The notes beneath the pieces were generated by a model, which was not told the origin of the DNA, did not search any database, and worked only from the letters and a program-made list of their open reading frames with translations. A DNA stretch of 5,388 bases from positions 1 through 5,388 of the forward strand of contig JAVBMO010000041.1 in NCBI GenBank assembly GCA_031552355.1, written 5' to 3'. Shown in pieces: positions 1-5,388 of this stretch (its first letter is position 1; each line of letters opens with the position of its first letter). The position numbers were made by a program, and so were the translations under genes. Source of the stretch: JAVBMO01 sp031552355. Lineage in GTDB: Bacteria; Bacteroidota; Bacteroidia; Bacteroidales; P3.

Positions 1-1
1 G

Positions 2-487
2 TTGACCATAACCGGCATTTTGTATGCAGTGGTTCCTTTGGGTTTAATCAATTGGATTCCTTTTATTTGGTCTTTTGAATACAATCCCATGAATGTGCTT
101 TGCATTTTTATTTTGGTTTGGACAAACGACACTTTTGCCTACCTTACCGGCATGACCTTTGGAAAACATCGCCTTTTTGAACGCCATTCGCCTAAAAAAA
201 GTTGGGAAGGCTTCATTGGAGGAATTATTTTCAGCATTTTAATGGCCTATGTTTTAGTTAGATTTTCATCAATTGATATTCCATTGCTTTGTTTGGTTTT
301 AGCCGCATTGATTATTTCTATCATCGGCACTTTGGGCGATTTGGTAGAATCGATGTACAAACGAAGTTTGGATATTAAAGATTCCGGCAATATTATGCCA
401 GGGCACGGGGGGGCTTTAGACCGTTTCGACAGTATTCTGATGGCGACTCCCTTTTTGTTTTTATTATTCGTTTTATTCAATATTTAA
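2..487 (+). CDS. cdsA: CDP-diacylglycerol synthase (phosphatidate cytidylyltransferase), C-terminal part
   Basis: This membrane enzyme condenses CTP with phosphatidic acid to give CDP-diacylglycerol, the precursor of all bacterial phospholipids made by the Kennedy-type route. The 161 visible residues include the family signature at about residues 117-143: S117, K120-R121, K126-D127, H135-G-G, D140-R and D143, which bind metal and nucleotide. Upstream are the conserved WTND stretch (W40 to D43) and SPKKSWEG (63-70). Hydrophobic segments at about 3-24, 31-50, 71-90, 93-114 and 144-161 fit an inner-membrane protein. Full-length CdsA is usually about 270-290 residues, so roughly the first 100-120 are missing past the left edge. 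The TTG at base 2 is therefore probably an internal Leu codon, not the start. The stop is followed 12 bases later by psd, which suggests co-transcription. A run of seven G (407-413) encodes the HGG of the signature, and the frame is intact. Confidence 0.95.
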   Translation: MTITGILYAVVPLGLINWIPFIWSFEYNPMNVLCIFILVWTNDTFAYLTGMTFGKHRLFERHSPKKSWEGFIGGIIFSILMAYVLVRFSSIDIPLLCLVLAALIISIIGTLGDLVESMYKRSLDIKDSGNIMPGHGGALDRFDSILMATPFLFLLFVLFNI

Positions 488-499
488 AAATCCGTTTCC

Positions 500-1159
500 A
501 TGCATATTCATAAAGAAGGTTTCGCATCCATTTTTATAGCTCTTTTAGCTTTTGCAATTGTTTTCTTAACCCTTTTTTTAGGAATTGATAGTTGGAATTA
601 CTGGCACTATCTTGGCATCTCTTTGCTTGCTATTATTACACTTTTTATTATTTCTTTTTTCAGAATTCCCAACAGAAATTTCACTTATGACGAAAATCAA
701 ATCATTTGTCCGGCAGATGGTACTGTAGTTGTGGTAGAAGAAGTTTTTGAACCTGAATTTTTGAAAGAAAACCGCAAACAAATTTCCATTTTCATGTCGC
801 CGGCTAATGTACATGTAAACCGCTACAGTGTGAGCGGAACCGTCGTTTATCAAAAATACCACAAAGGCAAATATTTTATCGCATCCCATCCCAAATCTTC
901 TACAGAAAACGAACGTACGACCGTAGTTGTCAGAACCGATAAAGGAATTGAAATTCTTTTCCGCCAAGTGGCCGGAGCTTTGGCTCGCCGCATTGTGTGT
1001 TACTCCAAGGAAGGGCAACAAGTGAAGCAGAACCAAGAGATGGGTTTCATTAAATTCGGTTCTCGCGTAGATATCTTTTTACCTCTTTCGGCAGAAATTC
1101 AAGTGAAAGTGGGCGACAAAGTAAAAAACGGCATTTCCTGTATCGCGAAAATAAGGTAA
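500..1159 (+). CDS. psd: Phosphatidylserine decarboxylase proenzyme (short form)
   Basis: The protein decarboxylates phosphatidylserine to phosphatidylethanolamine using a pyruvoyl group made by self-cleavage. It has 219 residues, the length of the short Psd class and not the roughly 300 of the E. coli enzyme. Two hydrophobic helices (about 9-28 and 37-54) anchor it in the membrane. The catalytic part begins with PADG (D73), followed by SPANVHVNR (about 100-108) with H105. Near the end comes the FGS cleavage site, G187-S188. By family knowledge D73, H105 and S188 would be the Asp-His-Ser autocleavage triad. Cleavage between 187 and 188 would give a beta chain of 187 residues and a 32-residue alpha chain with the pyruvoyl end. 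The ATG at 500 is chosen because the N-terminal IHKEG stretch resembles starts of related short Psd proteins; no clear Shine-Dalgarno is seen. Only 12 bases separate it from cdsA, so it is probably translated from the same mRNA. Confidence 0.96.
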   Translation: MHIHKEGFASIFIALLAFAIVFLTLFLGIDSWNYWHYLGISLLAIITLFIISFFRIPNRNFTYDENQIICPADGTVVVVEEVFEPEFLKENRKQISIFMSPANVHVNRYSVSGTVVYQKYHKGKYFIASHPKSSTENERTTVVVRTDKGIEILFRQVAGALARRIVCYSKEGQQVKQNQEMGFIKFGSRVDIFLPLSAEIQVKVGDKVKNGISCIAKIR

Positions 1160-1278
1160 AAAGTTGTTAGATTTAAGTAGAGGGGAATTTATCCGAAATT
1201 CAGACCAGAGATTCACTTCAGTCAATTATACCTTATAAACAAGGAAGTATTACAAGAAAAATTGTAGTCATTAATAGA

Positions 1279-1299
1279 ATTTGCAAATAGTTGCAATAG
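1279..1299. repeat. Tandem TTGCAA repeat containing a 10-bp palindrome
   Basis: TTGCAAATAG (1281-1290) is followed directly by TTGCAATAG (1291-1299), an imperfect tandem duplication with a period of one helical turn. The first copy lies inside a perfect 10-bp palindrome, ATTTGCAAAT (1279-1288). It sits about 70-90 bp upstream of the predicted pgk -7 box in otherwise featureless AT-rich DNA. An operator for a dimeric regulator is possible, but nothing in the window identifies one, and chance in AT-rich DNA is not excluded. Confidence 0.3.
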
Positions 1300-1343
1300 T
1301 CTTGACATTAATTCAAAATAAATCCTGTATTTCTTGGGTTTTA

Positions 1344-1384
1344 TTTCAGCTTATTTAAGTTCTTTTTTGTATTTTTGGCAAATA
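1344..1384 (+). promoter_or_regulatory. Probable pgk promoter (Bacteroidota type)
   Basis: TATTTTTG at 1370-1377 matches the Bacteroidota primary-sigma -7 consensus TAnnTTTG at every fixed position. The best -33 candidate is TTTC at 1344-1347, one base off TTTG, with a somewhat long 22-bp spacer. Transcription would start near 1380-1386, giving a leader of roughly 45-50 bases before the pgk ATG. The 270-bp gap after psd and the terminator after pgk both suggest that pgk is its own transcription unit. The rest of the gap (1160-1280) shows no gene and no convincing terminator for psd. Confidence 0.5.
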
Positions 1385-1409
1385 TATAAATAATTGAATT
1401 TAATATATT
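1381..1409 (+). other. All-A/T hairpin in the predicted pgk leader
   Basis: Bases 1381-1391 pair with 1398-1409 to form 11 A-T pairs with a single bulged A (1403) and a six-base loop, AATTGA (1392-1397). If transcription starts just after the -7 box at 1370-1377, this stem-loop would be at or very near the 5' end of the mRNA. There it could affect stability or ribosome access. It contains no G-C pair, so its stability is low and a functional role is only a possibility. Confidence 0.3.
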
Positions 1410-1429
1410 CACTTTAAAATCATAAGCCT

Positions 1430-2623
1430 ATGAAAACAATTGACCAAACCAATTTTTCGGGAAAGAAAGTATTGGTGCGCGTGGACTTTAACGTTCCTTT
1501 GGATGCCAATAAAAATATAACTGACGACACCCGTATGCAAGAATCCTTGCCTACCATCAAGAAATTGATTAGCGACGGCGCTGCCGTTATCTTGATGTCG
1601 CATTTGGGACGTCCTAAAAAAGGCGGTTTCGAAGCAGAATTTTCTTTGGAACCTGTAGCCAAACATTTGTCTAAATTATTGGGAAAAGAAGTGTTGTTTA
1701 CTCAAGAATTATTGGGCGACAAAGTAAAATCTATGGCCGCTTCCATGAAAAACGGCGACGTTTTCTTGTTGGAAAACATTCGATTCTATCCGGGCGAAAC
1801 CAAAGGCGACGAAACTTTTGCTAAAGAATTATCCGTCTTGGGTGATGCTTATGTAAATGATGCCTTCGGCTCTGCACACCGCGAACATTCTTCAACAGCT
1901 ACACTTGCCAAATTTTTCCCAACAGCCAAATATTTCGGCTATTTGATGGAAAACGAAGTCCGCAACTTGAAGAAATTATTGGAAAGCCCCGAAAAACCTT
2001 TCACAGCCATTATCGGTGGTTCCAAAGTTTCAAGCAAAATTGATATTATCGAAAACTTGATTCCAAAGGTTGATAACATTATTATTGGCGGTGGTATGAT
2101 GTACACTTTTATCAAAGCTTTGGGTGGAAATATCGGAAATTCTCTTTGCGAAGACGATAAATTGGATTTGGCAAAGGAATTAATGGCAAAAATGGAAGCC
2201 AACAACACCAAATTATATTTGCCTAGCGATGCCTTGGCTGCCGACAAATTCGATAATAACGCCAATCGTCAGGAATTAGCTTCGAACCAAATTCCGGACG
2301 GCTGGATGGGGATGGATATTGGTGCCAAAAGTATTGAAGAATTTTCGAAAGTAATTCTGGGTTCCAAAACCATTTTGTGGAACGGACCTATGGGCGTTTT
2401 TGAAATGGAAAACTTCAAAAAAGGGACTTTCGGTATTGCCGACAGTGTGGTAGAAGCTACTGCCAAAGGCGCGTTCTCTGCTGTGGGTGGTGGCGATTCT
2501 GTGGCTGCCGTAAACCAAGCAGGCGTTTCCGATAAAATTTCTTTCGTTTCCACAGGCGGCGGCGCCATGTTGGAATATTTGGAAGGTAAAACTTTACCCG
2601 GAATCCAAGCTATTTTAGATTAG
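1430..2623 (+). CDS. pgk: Phosphoglycerate kinase
   Basis: This cytosolic glycolytic enzyme transfers phosphate between 1,3-bisphosphoglycerate and ADP to give 3-phosphoglycerate and ATP. At 397 residues it has the usual bacterial length. The N-terminal substrate domain carries the family signature KKVLVRVDFNVP (12-23) with R17, D19 and N21, then R35, SHLGRP (57-62, with H58 and R61), NIRF (R118) and AHRE (R151). These form the basic patch that binds phosphoglycerate. The C-terminal nucleotide domain has GGSKVSSK (196-203), WNGPMGVFE (317-325) and the glycine-rich loops GGGDS (353-357) and STGGGA (374-379). All expected key residues are present, so the enzyme should be active. The ATG at 1430 places the signature at the normal distance from the N-terminus; there is no strong Shine-Dalgarno. 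A probable promoter lies just upstream and an intrinsic terminator 20 bases downstream, so it is likely monocistronic. Confidence 0.99.
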   Translation: MKTIDQTNFSGKKVLVRVDFNVPLDANKNITDDTRMQESLPTIKKLISDGAAVILMSHLGRPKKGGFEAEFSLEPVAKHLSKLLGKEVLFTQELLGDKVKSMAASMKNGDVFLLENIRFYPGETKGDETFAKELSVLGDAYVNDAFGSAHREHSSTATLAKFFPTAKYFGYLMENEVRNLKKLLESPEKPFTAIIGGSKVSSKIDIIENLIPKVDNIIIGGGMMYTFIKALGGNIGNSLCEDDKLDLAKELMAKMEANNTKLYLPSDALAADKFDNNANRQELASNQIPDGWMGMDIGAKSIEEFSKVILGSKTILWNGPMGVFEMENFKKGTFGIADSVVEATAKGAFSAVGGGDSVAAVNQAGVSDKISFVSTGGGAMLEYLEGKTLPGIQAILD

Positions 2624-2642
2624 ATTAAAGATAAAAAGGTTT

Positions 2643-2683
2643 TAGCATTGACAACTTTCTATAAGCTGTCAATGCTATTTCTT
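2643..2683 (+). terminator. Intrinsic terminator after pgk
   Basis: A perfect 11-bp stem pairs TAGCATTGACA (2643-2653) with TGTCAATGCTA (2667-2677). The 13-base loop can extend the stem by CTT/AAG (2655-2657 with 2663-2665) across an A-C mismatch. The T-rich tail TTTCTT (2678-2683) follows at once. It begins 20 bases past the pgk stop codon. The tail is short and interrupted by a C, so some readthrough into the next gene is possible. Confidence 0.75.
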
Positions 2684-2690
2684 ATAAAAT

Positions 2691-2721
2691 CATTTTCAAC
2701 TTTCCATTTTCAATTTTCAAC
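2691..2721 (+). repeat. TTTTCAA microrepeat cluster upstream of the dehydrogenase gene
   Basis: TTTTCAA occurs three times in 31 bases (2693-2699, 2707-2713 and 2714-2720), twice within the longer unit CATTTTCAA (2691-2699 and 2705-2713), with a related CAACTTTC between. The cluster ends four bases before the ATG at 2725, so it fills the place where the leader and ribosome-binding region of the dehydrogenase gene should be. No Shine-Dalgarno sequence and no TAnnTTTG box is seen here. Confidence 0.5.
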
Positions 2722-2724
2722 TGT

Positions 2725-3486
2725 ATGAATAAGATTATTTGTGTTACCGGCGCTACTTCAGGTATTGGAAAAGCTTCGGCTACTCTTTTTGCAAAACAGG
2801 GTTATCATTTGATTATTACCGGCCGTCGCAAAGATCGGCTTGAAGAATTGGCAAATGCACTGACAAAAGAATTTTCTGTAAAAGTATTGCCATTGGTTTT
2901 CGATGTAAGAAATAACGATGAAGTCGTGAAAGCTTTTAATTCTTTGCCCGAGGAATGGAAAAATATAGACATTTTATTAAATAATGCAGGATTGGCCGTT
3001 GGTTTGGGGACTATTCAGGAAGGCGTTTTGGAAGATTGGGAACGCATGATCGACACCAATGTCAAAGGATTGTTGTACGTTACTCGCACAGTGCTGCCCT
3101 GGATGACGGCTCGCCAAAAAGGGCATATCATCAATATCGGTTCCATAGCAGGAAAGGAAACCTATCTGAATGGGAATGTGTATTGCGCCACCAAACATGC
3201 GGTAGATTCTTTGAGCAAAGCCATACGCATGGATGCCGTGAACTATGGCATAAAAGTAACCCAAATTTGTCCGGGTGCTGTGGAAACGGAGTTCTCATTG
3301 GTTCGTTTCAAAGGCGACCAGGAGCGCGCCGACAACGTCTATAAAGGATTCAAGCCCTTGAGCCCGAAAGATATTGCCGACACCATTTACTATGTGGCCA
3401 CACTTCCTGCCCATGTCAATATAAACGATTTAGTGATTATGCCTACTGCACAGGCTTCAGCTTCGGTATTTCATAAAGTATTATAA
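2725..3486 (+). CDS. ydfG: NADP-dependent short-chain dehydrogenase, YdfG-like
   Basis: This is a classical short-chain dehydrogenase/reductase of 253 residues, the usual length. The Rossmann cofactor loop TGATSGIG is at 8-15. GRR (33-35) after the second strand gives the basic pair that favours NADP(H), and D60-V61 contacts the adenine. NNAG is at 86-89. The catalytic tetrad is complete: N112, S140, Y153 and K157 (in NVYCATK). PG (183-184) closes the active site. The rest follows E. coli YdfG closely as I remember it, including EDWERMIDTN, RFKGD and LPAHVNIN near the C-terminus. YdfG oxidises L-allo-threonine, serine and 3-hydroxy acids. The same general activity is likely, but the exact substrate cannot be read from the sequence. 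The ATG at 2725 gives the normal short lead-in to the TGxxxGIG loop. The pgk terminator separates it from pgk; meaB follows after 56 bp on the same strand, with no functional link evident. Confidence 0.93.
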   Translation: MNKIICVTGATSGIGKASATLFAKQGYHLIITGRRKDRLEELANALTKEFSVKVLPLVFDVRNNDEVVKAFNSLPEEWKNIDILLNNAGLAVGLGTIQEGVLEDWERMIDTNVKGLLYVTRTVLPWMTARQKGHIINIGSIAGKETYLNGNVYCATKHAVDSLSKAIRMDAVNYGIKVTQICPGAVETEFSLVRFKGDQERADNVYKGFKPLSPKDIADTIYYVATLPAHVNINDLVIMPTAQASASVFHKVL

Positions 3487-3530
3487 AAATTTGCAACTAA
3501 TTTCTGCTTTATCCGGAAATTTATTTCTGA

Positions 3531-3536
3531 AAAGGA
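3531..3536 (+). promoter_or_regulatory. Shine-Dalgarno-like site of meaB
   Basis: AAAGGA lies six bases before the meaB ATG. It is the clearest Shine-Dalgarno-like sequence in the window; the other complete genes have none as good. It supports the start at 3543. Confidence 0.5.
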
Positions 3537-3542
3537 ATTATT

Positions 3543-4676
3543 ATGGCCAAGAAAAAACCTACAATAGACGAACATTGCCACGACAACGAGACATTTGATT
3601 CCGCTTTGAAAGTTCAAGGTGGGATTGCGCAACCTTCGAATGTAAACGAACATTTTCTTGCTGGGTACAAATCCATAAGCCGGAAAGAATTGTCTGTCGA
3701 TGATTATGTAAACGGCATTCTTTCGGGCAACCGGATGATTTTGAGCCGTGCTATTACACTGGTCGAAAGTTCTTTGCAAAAGCATCAGCAAATTGCGCAG
3801 GAAATTATAGAACGCTGCCTGCCCTCTGCCGGAAAATCCATCCGCTTGGGAATTACAGGTGTTCCGGGCGCCGGGAAAAGTACCACTATCGAAGCTTTGG
3901 GAACTCACTTGACAGCAAAAGGGCATCAAGTAGCGGTTTTAGCCATTGACCCTAGCAGCGAGCGTTCCAAAGGTAGCATTTTGGGGGATAAAACCCGTAT
4001 GGAAGAGCTTTCTGTAGATCCCAATGCTTTTATCCGCCCTTCACCTTCGGCTGGTTCTTTGGGAGGTGTGGCGCGTAAAACCCGCGAAATTATTATCCTT
4101 TGCGAAGCCGGTGGATTCGATGTAGTGATTGTGGAAACGGTGGGTGTGGGGCAATCGGAAGTGGCTGCTCATTCCATGGTCGATTTCTTTTTATTGTTGC
4201 AATTGGCCAATACCGGCGATGAATTGCAAGGTATCAAACGAGGCATTATGGAAATGGCCGACGGCATTGCCATCAATAAATCGGAAGGCGAAAACCGACA
4301 AAAATCGGAAATTGCCGCAGGACAATACCGCAATGCTTTGCATTTGTTTCCTTTGCCCGAATCGGGCTGGAGTCCTAAAGTTACACTTTGTTCCGCCTAT
4401 ACCAAAGATGGAATTGCCGAGATTTGGGACTTGGTTTTGAAATATGTTGATTTTACCAAAGAAAACGGCTTTTTCTACAAGAAACGCCGTGAACAAAATA
4501 TCAGGGTTTTATCGGAAGATATTTCAGGCGAACTACAACGCAGTTTCTACCAAATGCCCGAAATCAAAGCACTTCTGCAAAAAGCCAAAGAGGATATTTT
4601 GAACGATAAACAAAGCCCATACATCGCTTCACAAAACCTACTGAATTATTATTTTGAAAAGTTGAAAAATAAATAG
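3543..4676 (+). CDS. meaB: MeaB/ArgK-family GTPase, methylmalonyl-CoA mutase chaperone
   Basis: This G3E-type P-loop GTPase binds methylmalonyl-CoA mutase. There it gates loading of adenosylcobalamin and protects the enzyme from inactivation during succinyl-CoA/propionate metabolism. The Walker A motif GVPGAGKS is at 106-113, followed by AIDPSS with D136, a Lys/Arg-rich segment with GDKTRM (148-153), and the family hallmark ETVGVGQSE (198-206), which serves as Walker B and switch. The guanine-recognition motif reads N245-K-S-E248, where NKxD is usual, so its Asp is replaced by Glu. At 377 residues it is longer than the roughly 330 of the Methylobacterium protein. The extra length is an N-terminal arm of about 40-50 residues; its first part (HCHD, 11-14) is polar and unrecognised. 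The C-terminal helices (about 310-375) fit the dimerisation arm. No mutase subunit gene is in the window. An AAAGGA site supports the start. The older name ArgK reflects a disputed arginine-transport role. Confidence 0.95.
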   Translation: MAKKKPTIDEHCHDNETFDSALKVQGGIAQPSNVNEHFLAGYKSISRKELSVDDYVNGILSGNRMILSRAITLVESSLQKHQQIAQEIIERCLPSAGKSIRLGITGVPGAGKSTTIEALGTHLTAKGHQVAVLAIDPSSERSKGSILGDKTRMEELSVDPNAFIRPSPSAGSLGGVARKTREIIILCEAGGFDVVIVETVGVGQSEVAAHSMVDFFLLLQLANTGDELQGIKRGIMEMADGIAINKSEGENRQKSEIAAGQYRNALHLFPLPESGWSPKVTLCSAYTKDGIAEIWDLVLKYVDFTKENGFFYKKRREQNIRVLSEDISGELQRSFYQMPEIKALLQKAKEDILNDKQSPYIASQNLLNYYFEKLKNK

Positions 4677-4695
4677 TATTTGAGGATTTAGAAAT

Positions 4696-4739
4696 TAGCC
4701 AAGCGCCCATTATTGCGGATCCACATCAATAGCCAAGCG
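4696..4739. repeat. 10-bp direct repeat at the 3' end of priA
   Basis: TAGCCAAGCG occurs exactly at 4696-4705 and 4730-4739, 34 bp apart. The second copy is inside the last codons of priA and the first lies between the priA and meaB stop codons. It may be a remnant of a small local duplication or chance. No terminator hairpin is apparent in the 33-bp convergent gap. Confidence 0.35.
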
Positions 4740-5388
4740 AATGGACGAATATTTCTTTTGAGAAAAGAATTTTCCTGTAATTTCTACCACCTTTTCTTTG
4801 ACAGCAACAGGCGAAATGTCTTTTTCCATTTTCAGTAAAATATTGCTCAAATAATAATTCCTGATTCTAGCTATCGGCGGCGCTTCGGGACCTAAAATCC
4901 TTTCGCCGAAAACCAAACGCAATTCCTTTGCCAGTTCAAAAGATGATTTTTGCAAAAAATCTTCTTCCTTATGTCGCAAAGTCAATTTAATTAAACGATA
5001 GAACGGAGGATAGTGAAAAACTTTCCGTTCGGCAATTTGGCTTTTGTACATAGCCATATAATCATGGTCTATTACATTGCGGATTACTTCGTTATAAGGC
5101 ATATAGGTTTGAATGATCACCTTGCCACGTTTTTGCTTGCGCCCTGCTCGGCCGCTCACCTGTGTCAATTGCTGAAAACTGCGTTCAAAGGAACGAAAAT
5201 CGGGAAACATCAGCATATTGTCGGCATTGAGTACACCCACCACACTCACATTGTCGAAATGCAAGCCTTTGGTAACCATTTGTGTGCCTACTAAAATATC
5301 TATTTTCCGGTCTTCGAAATCGGAAATAATCTGCATATAGGCCTGTTTGGATCGTGTGGAATCCAAATCCATACGAGCAATATTAATT
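4710..5388 (-). CDS. priA: Primosomal protein N' (PriA helicase), C-terminal part
   Basis: PriA is a 3'-to-5' superfamily 2 helicase that recognises stalled or collapsed forks and reloads the replisome. Only its C-terminal portion is here, and the reading frame runs open to the right edge. Counting from the Met at 5372, the visible part has LVGTQMVTKGLHF (27-39, helicase motif V), FRSFERSFQQLTQVSGRAGR (59-78, motif VI with the arginine finger) and PPF (122-124). GPEAPPIARI follows (161-170), and the family's closing DVDP (216-219) lies just before the stop. The five preceding in-frame codons also read as PriA-like (INIAR), so 5372 is internal and not a start. Full-length Bacteroidota PriA is about 800 residues, so roughly 600 are missing, including the DNA-binding domain, Walker A, and most or all of the zinc-binding cysteines. 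It converges on meaB, with the stops 33 bases apart. Confidence 0.96.
   Translation of the reverse strand, partial: INIARMDLDSTRSKQAYMQIISDFEDRKIDILVGTQMVTKGLHFDNVSVVGVLNADNMLMFPDFRSFERSFQQLTQVSGRAGRKQKRGKVIIQTYMPYNEVIRNVIDHDYMAMYKSQIAERKVFHYPPFYRLIKLTLRHKEEDFLQKSSFELAKELRLVFGERILGPEAPPIARIRNYYLSNILLKMEKDISPVAVKEKVVEITGKFFSQKKYSSIRLAIDVDPQ

Noticed and set aside
578..1036. Long open frame on the minus strand opposite psd (152 codons).
   Set aside because: It lies wholly within psd, has no recognisable domain, and psd itself has complete catalytic motifs; it is a shadow frame.
1185..1201. Six-base inverted repeat GAATTT/AAATTC shortly after psd, considered as the psd terminator.
   Set aside because: The stem is short and AT-rich, with no T-tract after it.
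1302..1331. TTGACA (1302-1307) with TGTATT (1326-1331) 18 bp downstream, resembling a sigma-70 promoter.
   Set aside because: The -10 half is poor (four of six) and Bacteroidota primary sigma factors use TTTG/TAnnTTTG-type boxes; the TATTTTTG at 1370 is a better candidate closer to pgk.
3490..3529. TTTG (3490-3493) and TATTTCTG (3522-3529) upstream of meaB as a promoter.
   Set aside because: The second box has one mismatch and the spacer of 28 bp is well outside the usual range; meaB may simply be co-transcribed with the upstream gene.
3471..3929. Minus-strand open frame (152 codons) across the dehydrogenase end and the meaB start.
   Set aside because: It overlaps strongly supported genes on the other strand, and its translation shows no family features.
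4129..4440. Open frame of 103 codons on the plus strand inside meaB.
   Set aside because: It is an alternative frame of meaB with no recognisable content; the meaB frame has all GTPase motifs here.
5013..5294. Plus-strand open frame opposite priA (93 codons).
   Set aside because: It is the antisense of the conserved PriA helicase motifs and shows no independent features.

Overview
The window is a stretch of ordinary housekeeping chromosome from a moderately AT-rich bacterium, most likely a member of Bacteroidota and probably Bacteroidales. The reasons are the family flavour of the proteins (a short phosphatidylserine decarboxylase next to CdsA, a MeaB with a long N-terminal extension, a PriA ending in DVDPQ), generally poor Shine-Dalgarno sequences, and a TAnnTTTG-type -7 box in front of pgk. 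This placement is inferred from protein and promoter style, because no rRNA or other marker is present.

Layout. Positions 2-487 (+) hold the C-terminal part of cdsA (CDP-diacylglycerol synthase), cut by the left edge. Twelve bases later comes psd (phosphatidylserine decarboxylase, 500-1159, +). The two form a phospholipid cluster: CdsA makes CDP-diacylglycerol and Psd performs the last step to phosphatidylethanolamine. The intermediate enzyme, phosphatidylserine synthase, is not in the window. A 270-bp AT-rich gap follows, with a tandem TTGCAA repeat, a probable pgk promoter and an all-A/T leader hairpin. Then come pgk (phosphoglycerate kinase, 1430-2623, +) and a good intrinsic terminator (2643-2683). 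A short TTTTCAA-rich spacer leads to a YdfG-like short-chain dehydrogenase (2725-3486, +). After a further 56 bp comes meaB/argK (3543-4676, +), a G3E-type GTPase that chaperones B12-dependent acyl-CoA mutases. The convergent 3' part of priA (4710 to the right edge, -) closes the window.

The genes belong to separate pathways: membrane lipid synthesis, glycolysis, an NADP-linked oxidoreductase, cobalamin-enzyme maintenance and replication restart. I see no mobile element, CRISPR array, tRNA, rRNA, toxin-antitoxin pair or defence locus, and no previously undescribed system. The points most worth a second look are small. MeaB has NKSE instead of the usual NKxD guanine-recognition motif. The pgk upstream region has repeat and hairpin structure. 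A TTTTCAA microrepeat lies in front of the dehydrogenase gene.
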